A stretch of DNA of 64,000 nt from assembly GCA_038330085.1 (NCBI GenBank), contig JBBQNP010000006.1, positions 1-64,000 of the forward strand, given 5' to 3'. A program made the translations under genes and the position numbers. The notes under the pieces were generated by a model. It was not told the DNA's origin. It was given only the letters and a program-made list of their open reading frames with translations, and searched no databases. Source of the DNA: JAEUIA01 sp038330085. Lineage in GTDB: Bacteria > Planctomycetota > UBA1135 > GCA-002686595. Shown here piece after piece: positions 49,450 through 60,214 of the stretch. Every line of letters begins with the position of its first letter. Position 1 is the stretch's first letter.

Positions 49450-50543
49450 CGACGATCTTGCTCGGCGAGGAACGCCTTGATCACGGGCACGATGCGCGCC
49501 GCACCACCCGGCGAGTCCATGTCGTCGAGCGGCCAGAAAGCCGGCAACCCTGTCTCGCGCTCGGCCTCCGCACGCGCGCTATCGCGCGACGCCGCATCCA
49601 GGCCCTCGTTGTTCAGGCTGATCGCGAGGACGCGCGCGCCGTACATCGCGATCAGCTCGATCTGCTTCGAGAGCGGCGCGATCTCGTTGTGCAGGTGCTC
49701 CTGGTCGTCGTGGTACTTGCGCCCCGGCGCATGTTGCAGCACGACCCCGCGCGATCCCGCCGACAGCAACAACTCCGCGCCGCACGGACCGCTCGGGTTG
49801 AGGAGCGCCGACTGTCCCTCCAGAAAGATGACATCCGGCGCGAGATCGCGGTCGCACTGCACGACCGCGTGCTCGAGCTCGCCGCTGACGAAGTCGTTCG
49901 GCGTCGAGTCGAGGATGAACCCGTGGGGGATACCCTGCAGCCAACCGGTCTGTCCCGTGTGCACGATCGCGGGCTTGATCCCGGCTGCAACGCACGCGCG
50001 CGAGAGAACGTGACACGTCGTGCGCTTCCCGAGCGCGCAATCGGTGCCGAGCACGGCGATGCGCGGCGCGCGCACCTTCTGGATCTCGCCCGACCAGAAG
50101 TGGAGCTCGCGCCGGGGCTTGGGCTTGCGCACGTCGACGAGCTTCGCGCCGCTCTTCGCAGCGGCAGCGGCGAACGCAGGATCCTCCGACAGGAACTCGT
50201 GCAGTCCGTTCACGAGTCCTACGCCCGACTGCACGACGCCGAGCAACAGCGGCCTCATCTCCGCCGGCAACACTCCGCCCGACGTTGCGATCCCGACGAC
50301 GACGAAGTCGGGCCGTCGCGGAAGGCTCTCGAACATCTCCGCGAACGTCGCGAACGTCGGGATGCCGCGTGCACGTCCGTCGAGCTCGGTGCCTGCGTCC
50401 TTGCCGGCGCTCTTGCTGTCGACGAGCGCCACGATCTCGTACCGGCTCGGACCGCGCACGAGCCCGTGAGCCGTCTTCGCGGACCCCGTCCGAAAGAGCT
50501 CGTGCGTGAAGACTGCGGCGGTGGGGCGTGATATCGGCTGCAA
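49446..50543 (-). CDS. dgcN: DUF1611/DgcN-like N-acetyltransferase
   Basis: The protein has 365 residues. TTG at 50543 is the preferred start, with GGAGGG 7 nt upstream; a TTG at 50567 is possible. The Rossmann-like N-terminal domain has VVVGIATSGGVLP and the C-terminal P-loop-like domain has VLGTDCALGKRTTCHVL. The end shows VLAISLNNEGLD. DUF1611 members include DgcN, reported to N-acetylate D-glutamate so that DgcA can racemise the product. It is the first gene of the cassette and is preceded by a 45-bp gap from the SlyD-like gene. Confidence 0.87.
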   Translation of the reverse strand: MQPISRPTAAVFTHELFRTGSAKTAHGLVRGPSRYEIVALVDSKSAGKDAGTELDGRARGIPTFATFAEMFESLPRRPDFVVVGIATSGGVLPAEMRPLLLGVVQSGVGLVNGLHEFLSEDPAFAAAAAKSGAKLVDVRKPKPRRELHFWSGEIQKVRAPRIAVLGTDCALGKRTTCHVLSRACVAAGIKPAIVHTGQTGWLQGIPHGFILDSTPNDFVSGELEHAVVQCDRDLAPDVIFLEGQSALLNPSGPCGAELLLSAGSRGVVLQHAPGRKYHDDQEHLHNEIAPLSKQIELIAMYGARVLAISLNNEGLDAASRDSARAEAERETGLPAFWPLDDMDSPGGAARIVPVIKAFLAEQDRR

Positions 50544-50588
50544 CGAAACGCCCTCCGGCTGACCCAACTTAGCGGCTCAGCGCCTCAT

Positions 50589-51121
50589 TCACTCGGCCGG
50601 CTCGTTCTCCGCTTCGCCCTCGTCGTCCTCTTCGTCGTCGTCACCCTCTTCGTGCTCCGCGAGCTCCTCCTCCGAGGCCTCGCGCACGCTGAGCACCTTG
50701 AGGTCGAACGTCATCTTCTTGCCCGCGTACGGATGGTTCGCATCGAGCACGATCGCATCCGGCGAGATCTCGACCACGCGCGTGTCCATCTCACCCGTCT
50801 CGGCTTCTGGATCGTCGTCGTCCGCGACCGACACCGTGATCATGTCACCCGGAACGATCTCCGCATCCGCCGGAAACTGATCGCGCGGCACCGCGAGGAT
50901 CTTCTCGGGGTCGTAGTCGCCGAACGCCTCGCCCGGTTGCAGCGTGACCTCGAGCGCCGTGCCTTCCTCGACGCCGTCGAGCTTGGCCTCGAGCCCCGAG
51001 GGAATCTCGCCGTACCCGTGCAGGTAGCTCATCGGCCCGCCGTCGTCGGACTGCTCGACGACGCCGCCATCTTCGTCCTTGAGCTGGTAGCTGAGCTCGA
51101 CGATGCAGCCGTTTTGGATCT

Positions 51122-51125
<4 letters not shown>
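50589..51125 (-). CDS. SlyD-like FKBP peptidyl-prolyl isomerase
   Basis: The protein has 178 residues. The TTG start lies in a TTGA overlap with the speA stop. The FKBP core (VELSYQLKDEDGGVVEQS, then YLHGYGEIPSGLEAKLDG) is interrupted by an insert-in-flap domain ending NHPYAGKKMTFDLKVL, as in SlyD. The C-terminus is a long acidic tail (EEGDDDEEDDEGEAENEPAE). The His/Cys-rich nickel-binding tail of E. coli SlyD is absent, so a metallochaperone role is not supported. It acts in the cytoplasm as a chaperone or isomerase. Confidence 0.9.
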
Positions 51126-53098
<1,973 letters not shown>

Positions 53099-53206
53099 GC
53101 CGTCTCCGGTGATTTGACCGCGCATTCTAGGGACAGGGCGCGGCAGATGGATCGAGCGCGGGCTTTTTTGATCGAGCGGCGGACATTTCGCCGCTCGTTC
53201 GGCCGG

Positions 53207-54211
53207 TCACGCGGGTGCCTCAGCCTGCACTTCCCGCTCCACCCGCTCGAGCCGCTCCAGCAGACGCGCCGGATCGCTCTCCCCAAGCCAGCTCCTCCGG
53301 TCGGTGACGAGGTCGCCGGCCGTCCAGTGGTTCAAGAGCTGCTTGACGCGCGCCGCGGCACCCTTGACGCCCGCGTCGCCCGAGGCGAGGAGGCGCTCGG
53401 CGTACTCGAGGAGGAAGGCGGCGGCTTCGACGGCGTCGACCCGGCGGCCTGAGAAGATCCACGGGTCGCCGAGTGCCGCGCGGCCGACCATGGCAAGCGC
53501 ACACCCGGTCTCGTCGCGCATGCGTTGGAGGTCGTGGTGGGTGCGGACGCCGCCGTTGCCGCAAACGGGGATGGTGACGCTTTGGACCGCGCGCTCGATG
53601 CGCGTCCAGTCGACGACGTCGCAGTACGCTTCGGCTCGCGTGCGGCAGTGGATGGTGAGCATCGAAGCACCACCCGCTTCGACGGCGCGAGCGAGGTCTT
53701 CGAGGAGCTTGTCGTCGTCGTAGCCCGCGCGGATTTTGCCGGTGAGCGGTGTCTCTCCGACGGCGTCGACGCAAGCGCGCACGATGCGCTCGAGCTGGGT
53801 CGGTTCGCGCAAGAGCGCCGAGCCCGCGCAACCGCGGAGTGCGCCCTTCGCCGGGCACCCGAAGTTCAGGTCGACGAGCGGCGCACCGACTTCGACGGCG
53901 CGTCGGGCTGTCTCCGCCAACGCCGCGACGTTCGAACCCATGAGCTGGATGCCGACGGGAGCTCGGATCGCTGCTTCGGAGCGTGTCTCGAAGGTGTCCG
54001 GACCGTGCGTCGCCCAATCAAGATCGAGTCCGAGGTGCTCGCGGAGCACGCGGCGCGGCAAGGGCTCTTCGACGACGCGCACGAACTCCGTGAACGCACC
54101 GCCGAGCTCGTTCGGCGCGTTGCGGGCCAGCACGAGATCGCGAAAACAAGGCTCGGTGACGCCCTCCATGGGCGCGAGAAGCCAGGGCGATGTGAAGGGG
54201 AGCGAGCGCAT
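53207..54211 (-). CDS. tRNA-dihydrouridine synthase
   Basis: The protein has 334 residues from ATG 54211. The FMN barrel starts SPWLLAPMEGVTEPCFRDLV. LVDLNFGCPAKGALRGCAGS is the Dus signature around the substrate-protonating region. KIRAGYDDD and IPVCGNGGVRTHHD bind FMN phosphate, and a C-terminal helical domain with KQLLNHW follows. It reduces uridine in tRNA D-loops; the position specificity cannot be assigned. It is separated from speA by 108 bp. Confidence 0.94.
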   Translation of the reverse strand: MRSLPFTSPWLLAPMEGVTEPCFRDLVLARNAPNELGGAFTEFVRVVEEPLPRRVLREHLGLDLDWATHGPDTFETRSEAAIRAPVGIQLMGSNVAALAETARRAVEVGAPLVDLNFGCPAKGALRGCAGSALLREPTQLERIVRACVDAVGETPLTGKIRAGYDDDKLLEDLARAVEAGGASMLTIHCRTRAEAYCDVVDWTRIERAVQSVTIPVCGNGGVRTHHDLQRMRDETGCALAMVGRAALGDPWIFSGRRVDAVEAAAFLLEYAERLLASGDAGVKGAAARVKQLLNHWTAGDLVTDRRSWLGESDPARLLERLERVEREVQAEAPA

Positions 54212-54361
54212 CGACAGTGAGGAGTGTAGCGGGTGGTGCTTGGCTCCCGTTACGCGGTGCTCGGCGCAACGGGTGCCTGATTCCGCTCGCCCAGTCCCCG
54301 CGCGACATTCTGAACCTGGGTCGATTCCACCTCCGGATCTCGGGAATGGACCGGATGGGCG

Positions 54362-54372
54362 GTGCCAGGCAC
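54362..54372. repeat. GTGCC(A/T)GGCAC palindrome, copy 1
   Basis: GTGCCAGGCAC lies 35 bp before the regulatory-like protein start. Upstream, GGCTCCCGTTACGC (54242-54255) is an imperfect inverted copy of GCGCAACGGGTGCC (54264-54277). The 195-bp gap thus looks like REP-type sequence. Confidence 0.6.
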
Positions 54373-54406
54373 TTGCCGCCGCACGGGTTACCCTGGAAGG
54401 CGTTCC

Positions 54407-56347
54407 ATGCGGCTTCTCCTCGCACTGGCTGTTGCGCTCGTCGTGCTCCTCGCGGGCGCCGCGTGGTTCTTGCTCGCTTCGCATTCCAACTCGACGAGCG
54501 GCATCGACGTCGGCGGGATGACAAGCGCTGTCGAATCGGCTCGCGGGGACACCGCCCTTGACGCGTCGTCGCACGTCCAGCTCGCGACGCAGGACGAGCA
54601 CGATCGACCGGCCGAGCAACGCGCATCGCTCGCGACACCCGCGCCGGCTCCCGTTGCGGACGCGATCGACACGAAGCTCCCGGCAGCTCCGCTCGAAGCG
54701 CGCGTCCTCGATCAACGCACCGAGCTGCCGCTGCCGCGCTTTCTCGTGCGACTGCACGACTCCGCCGGTCGCCGCGTCGACGTCGTGAGCGACGACGAAG
54801 GCAAGTTCACGACCGTTCCGCTCGCGGTCGGCAACGTCGACGCGACGCCGCTCGACCACGAGCGCCGTTCGCACGCGAGCACGCCGGTCACGTGGGATCA
54901 CCTGGCAAGGGATGAGCGACCGTTCGCGCTCGAACTCGCCAGTGGTCCCACGTACCGCATCGCCCTCGAGCCGGAAGAAGGACCCGATCCCGCCCTGGTC
55001 GACTTGCGTTTGGAGGTCGCGTGCGAGGACGAGCGCACGAACACGGCGATGGAACCGCTGCGCACCGAAGCGCCGTACCGACTTGAAGGCGAACCCTACT
55101 GGGTGCGCTTCACCGCGATGGAGCCGCGCTTCGACCGTGCGCTTTCCATCCACGCGCGCACGCGCGACGGTTTGTGGATCGGCGACGCGCAGGTGGAGAC
55201 GATCCAAGGCGAAGCGCCCGGACTCGTGACGATCCACATGGACGCGCGCGCGGTGTTGCAGGGCCGCGTTCTGTGCGACGGTGCTCCCGTGCCGGATGCG
55301 GTCGTTCGCTTGAGCGTCGACTCTCAGGATCCAAACGGTCGCCCATCGCAACGTTCCACTCGCACGGGTGGAGACGGACACTATCGCTTCGAATATCAGC
55401 GCGCTGGTCAGGGCCACTTGAACGTGCGCTCGATGCGACACGAGACGGCGGAAGATGCGGTGACCCTGCGTTCGGGTGAATCGGTCGACCACGACGTGCT
55501 CGTCATTGCCAAGCCGCTCGCCGGTTCGATCAGCGGGGCGGTCGTCAGCGAAACAGGCGCGTACGAGCGGCGCGTCCACCTCACGCTGTCGCCGACGGGC
55601 GAGCGCGGTCGCGATGTGCCGCAGATGCGCGTGACGGTGCGCTGGGACAAGAGCGGTGCCGCGCTGATCGGGCACTTCGACTTCGGCGGGCTGCCGGCGG
55701 GCAAGTACCACGTGCAGTTGGAAGAAGACGACTGGTTCGAGTGGAACTCGCACGGGACCGACGTCGAACCGCCCAAGCAAGACATCGTGTTCACGGTGCA
55801 CGACCGCATCCTTGCGGCGGATCTGGTGCTGCAAGTGCACGACGCCGACAACGGGCTCGCGCTCGACGGGTATCACCTGCAGCTCGAGACGTACGACAAC
55901 TACCGCTCGATGTGGTCGTGGTCGGGTGCGGTGTTGATGGAGCAATATCCCGAGGACAAGAGGTTGCGGTGGCGGCTCGACAAGCCGGGGTACCCGCCGC
56001 AGTTCGGCGATCTGTCGAACTTCGACGTGAGGACGGTGGTCGACGGTCGGTCGCAGCGCACGGCCGAGGTCAACATGTCACCCGGTTGGGGTGATCTGTT
56101 GCGCGTCGTGAAGCGCAACAACCAGCAACCGCTCGGCGGTGTCGCCGTGATGCTCGACGGCAAGGAAGCGGGTCGCACGGACTCGAACGGAATCGCCCGC
56201 GTGACAGCCCGTCAGCAACCCAAGCACATCGAGCTCGTGCTCGACGGCTGGAAGATGCGCGGTCCGGTCGACATGTCCTCGCCCTCGAAGCGCAGCTGGG
56301 CTCGCGTCAACACCGTGCAGATGCAACCCGCACCGAAGAAGAAGTAG
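54407..56347 (+). CDS. Membrane-anchored carboxypeptidase-regulatory-like repeat protein
   Basis: The protein has 646 residues. The ATG at 54407 has GGAAGG 6 nt upstream. A signal anchor (LLLALAVALVVLLAGAAWFL) precedes an acidic linker and several transthyretin-like/CarboxypepD_reg beta-sandwich domains. These are recognisable by repeats of the type LEARVLDQRTELPLPRF, LQGRVLCDGAPVPDAVVRL, ISGAVVSETGAYERRVHL and PLGGVAVMLDGKEAGRTD. No peptidase or other catalytic motif is present. Such proteins are often adhesins or envelope scaffolds; the role here is unknown. A hairpin follows the stop. Confidence 0.83.
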   Translation: MRLLLALAVALVVLLAGAAWFLLASHSNSTSGIDVGGMTSAVESARGDTALDASSHVQLATQDEHDRPAEQRASLATPAPAPVADAIDTKLPAAPLEARVLDQRTELPLPRFLVRLHDSAGRRVDVVSDDEGKFTTVPLAVGNVDATPLDHERRSHASTPVTWDHLARDERPFALELASGPTYRIALEPEEGPDPALVDLRLEVACEDERTNTAMEPLRTEAPYRLEGEPYWVRFTAMEPRFDRALSIHARTRDGLWIGDAQVETIQGEAPGLVTIHMDARAVLQGRVLCDGAPVPDAVVRLSVDSQDPNGRPSQRSTRTGGDGHYRFEYQRAGQGHLNVRSMRHETAEDAVTLRSGESVDHDVLVIAKPLAGSISGAVVSETGAYERRVHLTLSPTGERGRDVPQMRVTVRWDKSGAALIGHFDFGGLPAGKYHVQLEEDDWFEWNSHGTDVEPPKQDIVFTVHDRILAADLVLQVHDADNGLALDGYHLQLETYDNYRSMWSWSGAVLMEQYPEDKRLRWRLDKPGYPPQFGDLSNFDVRTVVDGRSQRTAEVNMSPGWGDLLRVVKRNNQQPLGGVAVMLDGKEAGRTDSNGIARVTARQQPKHIELVLDGWKMRGPVDMSSPSKRSWARVNTVQMQPAPKKK

Positions 56348-56350
56348 CTG

Positions 56351-56401
56351 CCTGAGACCCGCCGCACTGTCGCGCGCTTTCGCGCGACGAAGGGTCCAGG
56401 T
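56351..56401 (+). terminator. Hairpin after the regulatory-like protein gene
   Basis: The inner stem GTCGCGCG-CTTT-CGCGCGAC (56369-56388) sits inside an outer imperfect pair CCTGAGACCC/GGGTCCAGG. It begins 3 bp after the stop codon. There is no T-tract, so it is a putative terminator or REP-type hairpin. Confidence 0.5.
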
Positions 56402-56413
56402 GTCCCGCGACGA

Positions 56414-56424
56414 GTGCCTGGCAC
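56414..56424. repeat. GTGCC(A/T)GGCAC palindrome, copy 2
   Basis: GTGCCTGGCAC lies just downstream of the hairpin after the regulatory-like protein gene. Confidence 0.6.
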
Positions 56425-56819
56425 CGCAGCCGGTGCGCTCTATCCGGCGTTCGGGTGGTTGCTGTCACCCGGCATCGCCGCCGCCGCGATGAGCTTGAGC
56501 TCGGTGTCGGTGATCACGAATGCGCTGCGCCTGCGCCGCGCGAAAATTTGAATCGGCATTCTTCGCGATCCAGAAGCGCAGTCGACCCCTCCACGCGGCC
56601 GGACGCGCGCCCATCGGAAAAAACTGCGCGGGTCTGCACGACGCAGATGGATCGAGACAGGCACGAGGAGAGAGACGAGTCCTCGTGATCGCCTCCTGGC
56701 GCTCTCCACAGGGATAGGCTTTCGAGTCCCCCCCAATGGGCGTCGCGACCGTGTGGCTCGCTCACGTTGGAGTTCGGGACGTTTTCGTCCATCGTTCCTT
56801 TGACACGAGCGTGTTTCCC
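56425..56819. other. Intergenic region before the MauG/CCP gene
   Basis: No supported gene is seen in this stretch of about 395 bp; the short frames on both strands are Arg-rich shadows. It holds no recognised repeat besides the flanking palindrome. The promoter of the downstream lipoprotein gene should lie here but was not identified. Confidence 0.5.
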
Positions 56820-58805
56820 ATGCGCATCCGACTCTTCTCGAGCTCGCCGTTCTCGATCGCTTTCTCCATTTCGCTCGCCTGCTCTTTGTCAGGCTGCGCC
56901 GACCATCAGTTCGGGGACTCGCAGACCCAGTCGACGGCGGAGAGCTTGCGCGAGCTCGTCGTGCAGCGCGTCGGCGACGTCGAGTCGCTTCAGGTGCCGA
57001 GGGACGACGCGGACCTGCCGCAACCTGAGGTGGGCGGCGTCGTCGATCCGCGGTTCGCGATCACTGAAGCGAAGCGCTACCTCGGCAAGCAGCTCTTCTT
57101 CGACCCGATCCGCACGACGCACATCCTGCCCAGGTATGGCGGCGTGCCGGCGACAGCGCAGACCGGATCGTGCGGTTCGTGCCACCTCGGCGAAGCAGCG
57201 GGCAAGGCGGGTCAGGTCGTCAACTTGCACCTGGCCGGTGAAGGCCGCGGGTACTTCACGCAAGCGGGCGAGTACAAGTTCGATCGCAGGGTCATGCCGG
57301 GAATGATCGACACGATCCCGACGGGCGTCGACGTCTTCAGGGGCAGCGTGCTCATCGCGAGCGGCAGGTTCGACGCGGTCGATTCGGTGCCGCGATTGTC
57401 ACCGAGCATGATCGGGTTTGGATTCAACAACAGGCTGTTGTTGGGCGGCAAGGCGGGACAAGCGGACGGCGACGGTCCGGGTGCTGCGAACCCGATGAAC
57501 CTGCCGGCGGCGGAGAACCTGGCGGAGATCGCATCAGACGCTCACAGGATGTTGACGACGCAGAGTGCGGTGATTCAGGCCGTGCCGGCGTACGTGGTGT
57601 TGTTCAGGGAGGCGTTCCCGGAAGAAGCGGCGCTGGCGGACCTGTCGAGCGACCTGAACGACTTGATCAACGACCACACGATCGCACGCGCGGTGGCGAC
57701 GTTCTTGAGAACGGTCGTGACGCGCGACACGCCCTGGGACCGGTTCCTCGCGGGCGACGACGCGGCGCTGAGCGCGGCGCAGTTGCGCGGGGCGAGGTTG
57801 TTCCTGACGTCGGCGACGAAGGGCGGAGCGGGTTGCATCCAGTGCCACAGCGGGCCGATGTTGAACAAGCAGTTGGGGGATGAGGAGGGGGATCTCGTCG
57901 AGCAGAACTTCTACGACATCGGTGTCGGTGATCACCCGCTGCAGGAACTCGCGCGGCAAGCGCTCTCGGATCCGACGCACCATGACGTCGGGCGTGGCGA
58001 GATCACGGGGTTCTCGGGCGACAACTTCAAGTTCCGGGTGCTGACGCTGAGACAGCTCAAGGACGGGAAGCAGTTCATGCACAACGCGCTGTTCTCGTCA
58101 GTGCGCGAGGTGGTGGAGTACTTCAACGCAGGTTTGCCCGCGGATGCGAACGCGATCGCCTCGGGCAACGTGACGACCAGGTTCACGCAGCCGCGCGGAG
58201 TGGGTGCGGGTGCGGGGCTCGGGTTGAGCGCGGGTCAGGTGGCGGATCTGACGGAGTTCCTCGAGGGTGGCTTGTACGACCCGGCGTTCGTCGTGGAGAC
58301 GAGTGGGTCGCCGACGAAAGCGTTCGAGCTCACGGAGAAGGATGTGACGTACTCGTTGAACCGTCCGACGCTGGCAGCGGCGGGTGCGGTGGACGGGTTG
58401 ACGCTGGGTGGGAAGTGTCCTTCGAACGATGATGCGTTGTCGCGCGTCGATCGCGGGTTGGACATGCCGGAGGTCACGGGTGTGGTGAGTGTGAGTTGGA
58501 CGGGGAGCGATGTGAATGGGACCGGGCAGGTCGATCATGTGACGATCACGAACCTCGGCACGGAGGCGATTCGCTCGCCGTTGATGTTTGTTGTGACGGG
58601 GTTGGGGAGCGGGCAGACGCTGGTGGATGCGACGGGGACGACGGTGACGATTCCGGCGGCGGGGTTGCCGTACAAGCGGGTTGCGGAGGACTCGGGGTTC
58701 CTTGCGGGCGGCGGGGTGATGCATGTCGATCTGCACATCGACAATCCGTCGGCGGGGGTGGTCGGGTACGGGTTGCGCACGTTCTCGGGCACGAAGAAGC
58801 CGTAG
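56820..58805 (+). CDS. Di-haem cytochrome c peroxidase/MauG-family lipoprotein
   Basis: The protein has 661 residues. The ATG at 56820 opens a lipoprotein signal with lipobox LSGC (C26). Two haem-binding motifs are present: C118-x-x-C121-H122 (CGSCHLG) and C339-x-x-C342-H343 (CIQCHSG), as in CCP/MauG enzymes. GDHPLQELA and FKFRVLTLRQLKD lie in the peroxidase domain. The last about 120 residues form an extra beta-rich domain (VVSVSWTGSDVNGTG...), not typical of bacterial CCP. The family reduces peroxide or performs protein oxidations in the periplasm. No partner cytochrome or substrate gene is adjacent. Confidence 0.88.
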   Translation: MRIRLFSSSPFSIAFSISLACSLSGCADHQFGDSQTQSTAESLRELVVQRVGDVESLQVPRDDADLPQPEVGGVVDPRFAITEAKRYLGKQLFFDPIRTTHILPRYGGVPATAQTGSCGSCHLGEAAGKAGQVVNLHLAGEGRGYFTQAGEYKFDRRVMPGMIDTIPTGVDVFRGSVLIASGRFDAVDSVPRLSPSMIGFGFNNRLLLGGKAGQADGDGPGAANPMNLPAAENLAEIASDAHRMLTTQSAVIQAVPAYVVLFREAFPEEAALADLSSDLNDLINDHTIARAVATFLRTVVTRDTPWDRFLAGDDAALSAAQLRGARLFLTSATKGGAGCIQCHSGPMLNKQLGDEEGDLVEQNFYDIGVGDHPLQELARQALSDPTHHDVGRGEITGFSGDNFKFRVLTLRQLKDGKQFMHNALFSSVREVVEYFNAGLPADANAIASGNVTTRFTQPRGVGAGAGLGLSAGQVADLTEFLEGGLYDPAFVVETSGSPTKAFELTEKDVTYSLNRPTLAAAGAVDGLTLGGKCPSNDDALSRVDRGLDMPEVTGVVSVSWTGSDVNGTGQVDHVTITNLGTEAIRSPLMFVVTGLGSGQTLVDATGTTVTIPAAGLPYKRVAEDSGFLAGGGVMHVDLHIDNPSAGVVGYGLRTFSGTKKP

Positions 58806-58817
58806 AGGTGATGGGGC

Positions 58818-58866
58818 GGTGCACGGCTCCGGTTTCCGGTATTTCCGGCAACCGGTGCCTGGCACC
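58818..58866. repeat. REP-like hairpin containing GTGCCTGGCAC, copy 3
   Basis: The core CCGGTTTCCGG-TATTT-CCGGCAACCGG (58829-58855) has one internal mismatch. The outer arms GGTGCACGGCT and GCCTGGCACC continue the stem. It lies 13 bp after the MauG/CCP stop codon. Confidence 0.65.
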
Positions 58867-59173
58867 ACTCGCCCGATCCGGTGGTTGTCGTTCCGTGCGT
58901 GCGTGAGTCGGGCTGACACGCGCTCCTCCCCGCGCAACGGGGAGGTGATCACCCACGGCAAGATGATTCGGCGCCTCCGGCGCCGAGCGACCGACTCGAT
59001 AACGCCCGGAGTACCGGGCATTGATCGAGCCGGCCGCCTCATTTGCGGAGACGCAGGCATGCGGGGGAAGAATGCAGGCGATCGGTGCAAGCTGCGTGCT
59101 GAGTTGCGTCGTCGGGCGTCGGTAGTTGGGTGCGCGGCTGGCGATGCGTGGGGAGCTGGCGCACAATGCGCGC
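58867..59173. other. Intergenic region with further hairpins
   Basis: No gene is visible. It contains the exact stem CCTCCCCG-CGCAA-CGGGGAGG at 58925-58945 and shorter GGCGCC-type palindromes after it. It separates the MauG/CCP lipoprotein from the dehydratase gene. Confidence 0.55.
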
Positions 59174-60214
59174 ATGTGTCCGCCGAGTGATGCGAAGCCC
59201 TGGCAGCGATTCGATTTGATTGGGGTTGGGGACGCGGCGGAGAGGGTGAAGGGCGTCGTTGTGCGCACGCCGTTGATGGCGCTCGAGGTGGGTGATCCGC
59301 GAGTGGAGCTGCGCGGGAAGATGGAGAATCGGCAGGTCACGGGGTCTTTCAAGGCGCGCGGTGCTTGGAACCAGGTGTCGCAATTGACCGAGGCGCAGAA
59401 GAGGGGCGGCGTCGTGTGCGCAAGCTCGGGCAACCATGGCAAGGCGTTGGCTTGGGCGGCGCAGAGGGCGGGTGTGGCGGCGACGATCGTGATGCCCGCG
59501 AACGCGTATGTGAACAAGATCGAGGCGTGCCGGGAGTTGGGTGCGGAAGTCGTTTTGGCTGCGACGCGTGAGAAGGCGGACGAGGTTTGTGCTGCGTTGG
59601 TGGGACGAGGCCGCACGCTCGTCCACCCGTACGATGCGGAGAGGACGATCCAGGGCGCGGGAACTGTGGGGTTGGAGATCGCTCAGGATTGGCCCGAGGT
59701 CGAAGTCGTGATCGTCTGCGTCGGTGGAGGGGGATTGATTTCCGGTTCGTCGCTCGCGCTGCGACAGGTGATGGGTGCGGGGGTGATCGTGCTGGGTGCT
59801 GAACCGGCGGGTGCTCCTTCGTTGACGAAGGGGATCGCGAAGGGTGCGCCGGTTCAGCTGACCGAGATCACGAGTCGGGTTCAGGGATTGACCCCTACTT
59901 ATTCGGGCCAGATCAACATCGACATCTGCAGGGTGACGTTGGATGGCATCGTGCTGCTGTCGGACGAGGAGATCTTCGCAGCGCAGAAGGTGCTCGTGGG
60001 CAGTGGTGAGGTCGTCGAGCCGGCTGGCTCGGCGGCGGTGGCGGTCGTGGTGTCTGGGAAGCTGCCCGAACGTTTGCTGCAGGGACGAAGTGCAACCAAT
60101 CGGTTGCGTGTTGCGGCGGTCGTTTCCGGCGGCAATCCGGATCCTGCTCAGCTCGAGAGCGTGCGGGCTTTGCTCACGGTGCGCGGCGGCTCACGCGAAC
60201 GATTGTCGTCGTGA
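59174..60214 (+). CDS. Threonine/serine dehydratase-like PLP enzyme
   Basis: The protein has 346 residues from ATG 59174. It is a fold-type II PLP enzyme of the tryptophan-synthase-beta family. K60 in TGSFKARGA forms the Schiff base, SSGNHG at 84-89 binds the substrate carboxylate, CVGGGGLISG holds the phosphate, and SGGNPD lies near the end. It deaminates threonine or serine to the 2-oxo acid, or may be a serine racemase; a C-terminal ACT domain is absent, which fits the catabolic type. The stop overlaps the SpoU methyltransferase start (GTGA). Confidence 0.9.
   Translation: MCPPSDAKPWQRFDLIGVGDAAERVKGVVVRTPLMALEVGDPRVELRGKMENRQVTGSFKARGAWNQVSQLTEAQKRGGVVCASSGNHGKALAWAAQRAGVAATIVMPANAYVNKIEACRELGAEVVLAATREKADEVCAALVGRGRTLVHPYDAERTIQGAGTVGLEIAQDWPEVEVVIVCVGGGGLISGSSLALRQVMGAGVIVLGAEPAGAPSLTKGIAKGAPVQLTEITSRVQGLTPTYSGQINIDICRVTLDGIVLLSDEEIFAAQKVLVGSGEVVEPAGSAAVAVVVSGKLPERLLQGRSATNRLRVAAVVSGGNPDPAQLESVRALLTVRGGSRERLSS

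Noticed and set aside
54212..54406. Small gene or riboswitch before the regulatory-like protein
   Set aside because: Only inverted repeats of REP type are visible; no conserved riboswitch core or coding frame was recognised.
56440..56736. Minus-strand frame of about 99 codons in the 56.4 kb gap
   Set aside because: It is Arg-rich, has no ribosome site and no recognisable similarity.
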